A stretch of DNA of 64,000 nucleotides. It comes from Methylobacterium terricola. Its GTDB lineage: Bacteria; Pseudomonadota; Alphaproteobacteria; Rhizobiales; Beijerinckiaceae. Position numbers and translations under genes: made by a program. Positions 58,442-64,000 of the stretch are shown piece by piece. Every line of letters starts with the position of its first letter. Within the stretch, counting starts at the first letter, position 1. The DNA is taken from positions 82,233 to 146,232 of the forward strand of contig NZ_VDDA01000016.1 in assembly GCF_006151805.1 (NCBI RefSeq). The letters are read 5' to 3'. The notes under the pieces are model-generated. The model was not told the origin of the DNA. It did no database searches and worked only from the letters and a program-made list of their open reading frames with translations.

Positions 58442-59899
58442 CCATGTGCGCCCATCGCGCTCGATCAGCGCGATGGCGGCGGTCGGGCCCCAGGTGCCGG
58501 CGGGGTACGGGCGCGGCGGCTCCGGGCGGTCGGCCCAGGCGTTGAGCAGCGTGTCGGCCCAGGCCCAGGCGGCCTCGACCTCGTCGCGGCGCATGAACAG
58601 GGTGGCGTTGCCCCGCACCACGTCCATCAGCAGGCGCTCATAGGCGTCCGGGTAGCGCTGGTTGAAGGTCTCCTCGAACGAGATGTCGAGGCCGGTCGAC
58701 CGCAGGCGCATGCCGCCGGGGCCCGGCTCCTTGGTCATCACCTCCAGCTTGATGCCCTCCTGCGGCTGCAGCCGGATCACCAGGCGGTTCGGCTCGCGGG
58801 CGAACTCGTCGGAGAAGATGCTGAACGGCGAGGAGCGGAACTGCACCACGATCTCGGAGACCTTCTGCGGCAGCCGCTTGCCGGTGCGCAGGTAGAACGG
58901 CACTCCGGCCCAGCGCGGCGTCATCAGCTCGAGCTTCAGGGCCACGAAAGTCTCGGTCAGGCTGGTGCGGCCCTCGGCGAGATCGGCAACGTAGCCCGGC
59001 ACCGGCTGGCCGTTGACCGCGCCGGCGACGTATTGCCCGCGCACGGTGCGCATCGGCACCTCGTGGGCCGGGATCGGCTTCAACGCCCGCAGCACCTTCA
59101 GCTTCTCGTCGCGCACCGCATCGGCATCGAGGGAGAGCGGGCTCTCCATGCCGAGCAGGCAGAGGAGCTGCAGCATGTGGTTCTGCAGCATGTCGCGCAG
59201 CGCGCCCGACGTGTCGTAGTAGCCGCCGCGGCCCTCCACCCCGACCGTCTCCGCCACGGTGATCTGCACGTGGTCGATCACGTCGGCGTTCCACAGCCGC
59301 TCGAAGATCGTGTTGGCGAAGCGCAGGGCCAGCAGGTTCTGCACCGTCTCCTTGCCGAGATAATGATCGATGCGGAAGATCTGGCTCTCGGGGAAGACCT
59401 TGCCGACCTGGTCGTTGATGGCGCGGGCCGAGGCGAGATCGTGGCCGATCGGCTTCTCCAGCACCACGCGGGAGCGCTCGCCGATCAGCCCGTGGGCGCT
59501 GAGATTGCGGCAGATCGCGCCGTAGAGGCTCGGCGAGGTGGCGAGGTAGTAGGGCCGCACGTGGTCCGGATGCTCGGCGAGCAGGTTCGCCAAGTCCTCC
59601 CAGCCGGCCTCGCCCGACCCGTCCACCGCCACGTAGCGGAGATGGTCGAGGAAGCGCGCCACCGTGTCGGGGTCACGGTCGGCGGCCGGCACGTGGCGCT
59701 CCAGCGCCGCGGCGGCCAGGTCCCGGTACTCCCCGGTGCCCAGGCGGGTGCGCGCCGCCGCGATGATGCGGCTCGCCTCCGGGATCTGGCGGTCACGGAA
59801 CCGGTAGTAGAGCGCCGGCAGCAGCTTGCGCATCGTCAGGTCGCCGGTGGCGCCGAACACGACGGCGTCGAAGGGGGCGACGGGAATGATCTTGTGCAT
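58424..59899 (-). CDS. zwf: glucose-6-phosphate 1-dehydrogenase
   Basis: The product is 491 aa, the usual G6PDH length. The NADP-binding P-loop is VFGATGDLTMRKLLPALYY near residues 14-32. The substrate-binding motif RIDHYLGKETVQNLLALRF holds the catalytic His near 177. Other blocks are VVLEKPIGHDLASARAIN and PFYLRTGKRLPQKVSEIVVQ. It feeds the Entner-Doudoroff and pentose-phosphate routes. pgl and edd are not adjacent. The gene is downstream of a TetR/SDR pair on the same strand, with 100 bp between. Confidence 0.97.
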   Translation of the reverse strand: MHKIIPVAPFDAVVFGATGDLTMRKLLPALYYRFRDRQIPEASRIIAAARTRLGTGEYRDLAAAALERHVPAADRDPDTVARFLDHLRYVAVDGSGEAGWEDLANLLAEHPDHVRPYYLATSPSLYGAICRNLSAHGLIGERSRVVLEKPIGHDLASARAINDQVGKVFPESQIFRIDHYLGKETVQNLLALRFANTIFERLWNADVIDHVQITVAETVGVEGRGGYYDTSGALRDMLQNHMLQLLCLLGMESPLSLDADAVRDEKLKVLRALKPIPAHEVPMRTVRGQYVAGAVNGQPVPGYVADLAEGRTSLTETFVALKLELMTPRWAGVPFYLRTGKRLPQKVSEIVVQFRSSPFSIFSDEFAREPNRLVIRLQPQEGIKLEVMTKEPGPGGMRLRSTGLDISFEETFNQRYPDAYERLLMDVVRGNATLFMRRDEVEAAWAWADTLLNAWADRPEPPRPYPAGTWGPTAAIALIERDGRTWHEDLG

Positions 59900-59999
59900 C
59901 GGGTGACGGGTCTCCCGCTCTCGCCGGCCGGCCCCTGCAAGGGCGCGGCCAGTCGCTCGTGTGTCTCGCGGAGGCAGGGCTCGGCGTCGGGCCGCCGCG

Positions 60000-60932
60000 C
60001 TAGAACGATGCCGGCGTCGCCGCGGCCTCCTTCACGCCCGCGTCGGCCCCATCCTTGCCGGCCCCGGTGCTCCCGCCGGAGAGCGGCGCCTCCATATGGG
60101 CGGCGAAGGCCGCCTTGTGCCCGGGGTGCCAGCGCGACAGGGCCGGGCGGTTGCGGACCACGTCGTCGGAGGACCAGCGCATGCGCTTCTCGTCCATCTC
60201 CCGGGTGGTCTCGTTGTCCGGGCACAGGATGTAGAAATCGCCGGCCGCCATCTTCTCCAGGAGAAAGTCGACGGTCTGCTCCGGCGTCCAGGCGCCGGCC
60301 GGCTTCTCGGTCACGCCGCGAGCCCGGGTCAGGCCGGTATAGACGAAGCCGGGGATCAGCAGGTGGGCGGTGACGGGAGAGCCCGCCTCGCGCAGCTCAT
60401 GCGCCAGCGCCTCGGTCGTCACCTTCACGCCGGCCTTGCTGACGTTGTAGGGCGCGTTGCCGGGCGGCGTGGTGATGCCCTGCTTCGACCCGGTGACGAT
60501 CACCGCGCCCGGCCGGCCCGCCGCGATCATCGTCGGCACGAAGGCCTGGACCGCGTTGATCACCCCCCAGAGGTTGGTGTCGAGGATGCGGTGCCAGGTC
60601 GTCGCATCCGAGAAGAACCGGCCGCCGGCCTCGATGCCGGCATTGGCCATCAGCAGCGACACCTCGCCGAGGGACGCGGCCTCGCGGCGCAGGGCCTCCA
60701 GCGCCTCCGGCTTCGTCACGTCGGTGGGCACCGCGCGCACATCCGCTTCGCCGCCCTGCGCGACGCCGGCGACCAGGCGGCCGGCCTGCGTCAGCGCCTC
60801 GCCGGGCAGGTCGGCCAGCACCACCCGCATCCCGGCCTGCGCGAAGGCCCTGGCAGCCGCCAGGCCGATGCCGCTCGCCGCGCCGGTGACGACCGCGACG
60901 CGGCCCTTCGCGAGTGCGGGATGGTGGGTCAT
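60000..60932 (-). CDS. short-chain dehydrogenase/reductase
   Basis: The product is about 310 aa. The cofactor motif is VVTGAASGIGLAAARAFA. NAG is in LLMANAGIEAGG. The catalytic Ser and YxxxK are in VTGSKQGITTPPGNAPYNVS followed by KAGVK. A 60-residue C-terminal extension after the core (FYILCPDNETTREMDEKRMR and Gly/Ser-rich end) is longer than in most classical SDRs. Substrate is unknown. The start at 60932 is chosen because longer frames lack the family. It follows the TetR gene by 93 nt, likely one operon under TetR control. Confidence 0.9.
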   Translation of the reverse strand: MTHHPALAKGRVAVVTGAASGIGLAAARAFAQAGMRVVLADLPGEALTQAGRLVAGVAQGGEADVRAVPTDVTKPEALEALRREAASLGEVSLLMANAGIEAGGRFFSDATTWHRILDTNLWGVINAVQAFVPTMIAAGRPGAVIVTGSKQGITTPPGNAPYNVSKAGVKVTTEALAHELREAGSPVTAHLLIPGFVYTGLTRARGVTEKPAGAWTPEQTVDFLLEKMAAGDFYILCPDNETTREMDEKRMRWSSDDVVRNRPALSRWHPGHKAAFAAHMEAPLSGGSTGAGKDGADAGVKEAAATPASF

Positions 60933-61025
60933 GCTGCGCTCCGCCTGAGGATGGGGCTGAATCTCAGGCCGGCAGGTAGGCCGTCGCGCGGGAAACGCCA
61001 CACGGGGCGGTACAAAATTCCGCCG

Positions 61026-61664
61026 TCACCCGCCTGTGCGGCGTCGCGGCAGGGCCGCGTCGAGGAGGCTGCTCAGCGCCCGGGCGCCGACCTGCCCGAC
61101 CTCCGGGTCGCGGGTGAACAGGGCCGTGACGATCGCGCCGTCGACGAGCAGGCCGACCTCGTGGCCGAGGGCGTCGGGATCGCGGGCGCCGGCCTCGGCG
61201 AGGAGGTCGCGCAGGCGCCCCGTCACCTGGCGCTTGTGAGCAAGGGTCAGGGCGCGGATCCGGTCATCATGCTTGTCGTGCTCGCCGACGGCGTTGATGA
61301 ACGGGCAGCCGTAGAAGCGCTCGTCGCGAAACCACTCGGCGAGCAGCGGGAAGATGCGGTCGAGCCGCTCGCGCGGGCTCGCCTCGCCGGCATCGAGCGC
61401 GCCGATGAACCAGTCGCGCCATGCCCGGCCCTCCGCCTCCAGCACCGTCTCGACCAAGCGCTCCTTCGACCCGAACAACTTGTAGAGCGTCGCCTTGGCG
61501 GTTCCGGCCGCCGCCACCACGGCGTCGACCCCGACGGCGTGGATGCCGTACCGGAAGAAGAGTTCGGAGGCCGCGCGCAGCAGGCGCTCACGCGGCGAGC
61601 CCTCGCCCCGCGTCAGAAGTCTGCGCCGCGACGGTGTGTCGCCCGGCAGGGCCTCCGCCGTCAC
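61026..61664 (-). CDS. TetR-family regulator
   Basis: The product is about 212 aa. It has the TetR N-terminal helix-turn-helix: ERLLRAASELFFRYGIHAVG then VDAVVAAAGTAKATLYKLFG and SKERLVETVLEAEGRAW. The ligand-binding part has AEWFRDERFYGCPFINAVGE. It probably represses itself and the downstream SDR gene. The GTG start at 61664 is the first in-frame start close to the HTH. A perfect palindrome 196 nt upstream (61860-61873) is a candidate operator. Confidence 0.88.
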   Translation of the reverse strand: MTAEALPGDTPSRRRLLTRGEGSPRERLLRAASELFFRYGIHAVGVDAVVAAAGTAKATLYKLFGSKERLVETVLEAEGRAWRDWFIGALDAGEASPRERLDRIFPLLAEWFRDERFYGCPFINAVGEHDKHDDRIRALTLAHKRQVTGRLRDLLAEAGARDPDALGHEVGLLVDGAIVTALFTRDPEVGQVGARALSSLLDAALPRRRTGG

Positions 61665-61859
61665 GCCGCCACCTCCGGCCCTCGCCTCTGGCGTGCATGC
61701 AAACCGGTCACTCCCGCGTGACGACGCCCGCGGCGCGGACGAGACTGACCTGTTTTGCAGCAATCCTGGTGACCGCACCAGTGATCGGGGGTGCGTAACC
61801 CCTAACACGTCGCCATGGACTGGAATTGGCATGGAGCATGCACATGCTGCCGCGCCAGT

Positions 61860-61873
61860 AGACAGATCTGTCT
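61860..61873. promoter_or_regulatory. TetR-type operator candidate
   Basis: Perfect 14-bp palindrome AGACAGATCTGTCT, about 196 nt upstream of the TetR start. TetR-family operators often have this shape (an inverted pair around a short core). A second palindrome (AGCATGCACATGCT) lies just beside it. Whether the TetR protein binds either site is inference. Confidence 0.45.
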
Positions 61874-62252
61874 GTCCTGTCGATGTCCATGAACCGGGCC
61901 GCGACGTGGACCCGGTTTCGAGACCCGCTCAACCCATGCTGCACCGACACCCTGCCGGTGACGCGCGACGCGATGATTGTGGCGATCACCGGTGCCGGCA
62001 TCGCCACCAGCGACGGCCGTCCCGCGTGAGATGGACCAGCAGGCGCCCGTCGGATCTGACGGCGCCGGAAGCCCCTGCCCCACCCCTTCGAGGGCGAGGA
62101 ACAGGCACGACGATGGCCCGTTCGTGCCCCCCATGGAAGGGGCGCCCCGCTGAGCGGGGCAAGGCAGGGCGCTAGACACGACGGCCCTGGAGGCAGCGCC
62201 CCTCACGGCGGACGCGACCTCCCCCCGGAAAGCGGGGCGATCCGGGGACCGT

Positions 62253-62293
62253 AAAAGGCGCGGGATCCGTCGGGGACAGGACCCGCGCCTTTT
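62253..62293 (-). terminator. strong bidirectional terminator after the DUF4167 gene
   Basis: Arms AAAAGGCGCGGG and CCCGCGCCTTTT pair perfectly over 12 bp, with a 17-nt loop. Flanking A and T runs make it a good Rho-independent terminator on either strand. It lies 63 nt beyond the stop of the minus-strand DUF4167 gene. Confidence 0.8.
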
Positions 62294-62355
62294 CCTACAC
62301 CCGAACCTTCCCCGCACTGCCTTGCGCGGAGACGGGGCGGGTCACGGGTGCCGTC

Positions 62356-63402
62356 TCACTCCCCCGACGAATCGAGGGGCTTCGGAAACAGCTCGCCGGC
62401 CGGCTCGGCGCCTTCGGCACCCTCGAACCGGGTGCGCCGCCGCCGCCGCGGCCGGGCCGCTGGGGCTTCGGCCGCGGCCTCGACCGGAGCGGCGGGAGGC
62501 GCCGGGGGCGGCTCCTCGACCGGGGCGGGCGACGGGGTGACCGGCCGCACCGGGGTGGTCAGGAAGGCCGGCAGGCCGGTCGGCTCGTCGGCAGCGAGCA
62601 CCGGCTCGGAGCGGGGCTCCTCGCGGCGGCGCTCGCGGCGGAACTCGGAGCGGCCGCCCTCGCGGTAGCCTTCCGGACGCGATGCCTCTTGGCGCGGGGC
62701 CTCCTGGCGCACGGGCTCCGTCCGTGGCTGCTCGGCGCGGGACAGGTCCTGGCGCTCCCCGCCCTGGCGCTCGGCGCGCTCCGGGCGATCCTGCCGCTCG
62801 ACGCGGTCTTGTCGCTCGGTACGATCCTGGCGGTCGCGCTGCTGGCGCTCCTGCCGGTTCTGGAACCGCTCGCGCCGGTCCTGACGGGGCTGATCCTGGC
62901 GGGGCGCCTCCCCCCGGGCATCCTGACGATCCTGCCGGTCGAAGCGGGACGGGCGGTCGTCACGGCTGTCATAGGGCTGGGGCTGCTGGCCGGGATCGCC
63001 GTAATCGTCGGTGGCGCCGTAGGCCGACTGGGCGTAGCCGTTGACCCCACGCTCCTGAGGGGCGTAGCCGTTGGTCGGCGCGCCCTCGTCGTCGCCGTCC
63101 TCGTCGTCGTCGTAGCCCTGGCGACCGTAGGTGCCGCCATATTGCTGCCGGTACTGCTCGTTCGCAGCGACGATGATGCGGTAATAATGCTCGCCGTGCT
63201 GGAAATAGTTCTCAGCCATCACCGGATCGCCGCTGGCCTGGGCGTCGCGGGCGAGCTGGGCGTACTTCTCGGCGATGTGCTGGGCTGTGCCGCGGATCTT
63301 CACGTCGGGGCCGTTCGACTCGTAGGCCCGGGTCAGCGGGTTCGGCCCCTTGTTGTTGCTGCGGTTGCGGCCACGCATACGCCTGTTCTGGTTCGGTCTC
63401 AT
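62356..63402 (-). CDS. DUF4167-domain protein
   Basis: The product is about 348 aa. It opens MRPNQNRRMRGRNRSNNKGP and LTRAYESNGPDVKIRGTAQH, then IAEKYAQLARDAQASGDPVM and AENYFQHGEHYYRIIVAANE, the conserved DUF4167 core. The rest is a highly charged, disordered region rich in Arg, Gln, Asp and Glu, with many RQD/RQDR repeats. It is usually encoded next to prmC in Hyphomicrobiales, as here. Function is unknown; RNA association is suggested by its basic composition only. Confidence 0.9.
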   Translation of the reverse strand: MRPNQNRRMRGRNRSNNKGPNPLTRAYESNGPDVKIRGTAQHIAEKYAQLARDAQASGDPVMAENYFQHGEHYYRIIVAANEQYRQQYGGTYGRQGYDDDEDGDDEGAPTNGYAPQERGVNGYAQSAYGATDDYGDPGQQPQPYDSRDDRPSRFDRQDRQDARGEAPRQDQPRQDRRERFQNRQERQQRDRQDRTERQDRVERQDRPERAERQGGERQDLSRAEQPRTEPVRQEAPRQEASRPEGYREGGRSEFRRERRREEPRSEPVLAADEPTGLPAFLTTPVRPVTPSPAPVEEPPPAPPAAPVEAAAEAPAARPRRRRRTRFEGAEGAEPAGELFPKPLDSSGE

Positions 63403-63815
63403 CGGTCTCGGATGACCCTCTTCGACGACTTGAAGGGCGGGACTACGCGCGCGGCGGTGCTTCGTCCGCGGAGCCGGGCGGCCTCTGCCGGGCCATGTTC
63501 CGTCTCCGCAGCGATGTCCGCCTTGCCCTGTGCGACCGCGGGCCGTCTCACGGTCCGGCCGCCGTCGATCCACAGATGCGGGGCACCGGACCGCCTACGC
63601 GCTCATTGGTCTGCCCGGTGGTGGAAGATCGTCCAAAGGTCCGCGCTCAATGTCGCGCCCGAGAACTGAGCCTGGCTGTCTGATCCGGACCGTTCACGAT
63701 CTACCCCGGGACGTTAGCGGGTTCGGCGCCCCCCGCCAAGTGACCTCACGCGGATTTCACGCCGATTCCGGGCCGGTTTTGCGTATAAAGATCACAGGAA
63801 CCTGAGAAATCCCCG
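63403..63815. other. spacer between prmC and the DUF4167 gene
   Basis: About 410 bp without a supported gene. It probably holds the DUF4167 promoter. I see no clear repeats. Confidence 0.4.
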
Positions 63816-64000
63816 TCAGGACTCGATCCCTGCGGCCATGACGACCACCCGCGGATGGCCGGCGAGGTCGCAGACCACCCGCGCCGACAGGCCGTGGGCG
63901 GCGGCGAGGCTCCGCAGGGACGCCTCCTGGTCGTAGCCGATCTCGACCAGGAGATGCCCGCCCGGCGCCAGCAGGCGCGGCACCTGGGCCAGGATGGTGC
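63816..64000 (-). CDS. prmC: peptide chain release factor N5-glutamine methyltransferase, C-terminal end (partial)
   Basis: About 60 C-terminal residues are visible. TILAQVPRLLAPGGHLLVEI then GYDQEASLRSLAAAHGLSAR and VVCDLAGHPRVVVMAAGIES match the end of PrmC, including the conserved LVEIGYDQ strand. PrmC methylates the GGQ glutamine of release factors. The DUF4167 gene follows downstream on the same strand, the usual order. Confidence 0.85.
   Translation of the reverse strand, partial: TILAQVPRLLAPGGHLLVEIGYDQEASLRSLAAAHGLSARVVCDLAGHPRVVVMAAGIES

Larger units (their letters stand above)
61665..62355. other. intergenic region with operator-like palindromes and a terminator
   Basis: About 690 bp without a supported gene. 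It contains AGCATG-CA-CATGCT at 61835-61848, AGACAGATCTGTCT at 61860-61873 and a strong terminator hairpin at 62253-62293 near its end. Confidence 0.6.

Overview
The window is a high-GC alphaproteobacterial chromosome segment. Gene content and synteny point to the Methylobacterium/Methylorubrum group of Hyphomicrobiales (Rhizobiales): a lanmodulin-like EF-hand protein, the DUF4167–prmC neighbourhood, a MucR/Ros regulator, DUF1254/DUF1214 and DUF2336 proteins, and an IalB-family protein. The genus is inferred from families and composition, not from a marker gene. I found no tRNA, rRNA, CRISPR array, phage module or intact insertion sequence.

Layout. 1-4.8 kb: the end of a TetR regulator, a repeat-rich L,D-transpeptidase, a palindromic intergenic repeat followed by a decayed TacT-like GNAT toxin gene, and a TadG-like protein. 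4.8-8 kb: a YeiH-type exporter, a small membrane protein, a HAD phosphatase and an FMN reductase. 8-11.3 kb: an AT-rich intergenic island, a large chemoreceptor and a second copy of the palindromic repeat. 11.3-19.2 kb: a tandem left-handed beta-helix protein, moaE, an AI-2E-type permease, gshB, an UPF0260 Fe-S protein and PBP1A. 19.4-21.6 kb: two divergently transcribed glycan-type genes. 21.7-32.4 kb: a DUF1214/DUF1254 pair, a lipoprotein, a DUF2336 protein, an orphan E2 acyltransferase with a GNAT, a class III cyclase, a beta-helix acyltransferase, an MFS exporter and a beta-carbonic anhydrase. 32.8-38.4 kb: an 18-bp tandem repeat, an unusual ABC protein, an MBL-fold hydrolase and a NicO/DUF1007 metal transport pair.

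38.6-44.1 kb is the most distinctive block. Seven minus-strand genes, nearly all overlapping by 4 nt, encode an Isoquinoline-1-oxidoreductase-like molybdenum hydroxylase (small and large subunits), a small cytochrome c, a flavocytochrome-c sulfide dehydrogenase flavoprotein, a SoxX-like cytochrome, SoxY and SoxZ. soxA, soxB and soxCD are absent from the window. This looks like a periplasmic oxidation module joining a molybdenum enzyme to sulfur-carrier chemistry.

44.3-64 kb: DUF3422 protein, purH, a CNNM/CorC-type membrane protein, the lanmodulin-like protein (two of its four EF-hands keep the lanmodulin-type Pro at loop position 2), a second class III cyclase, a MucR regulator lacking Ros zinc ligands, a vWA protein, a membrane-anchored Mrr-like nuclease, comF, a NarK-type transporter, an IalB-family protein, zwf, a TetR/SDR pair with a candidate operator, a DUF4167 protein with a strong terminator, and the C-terminal end of prmC.
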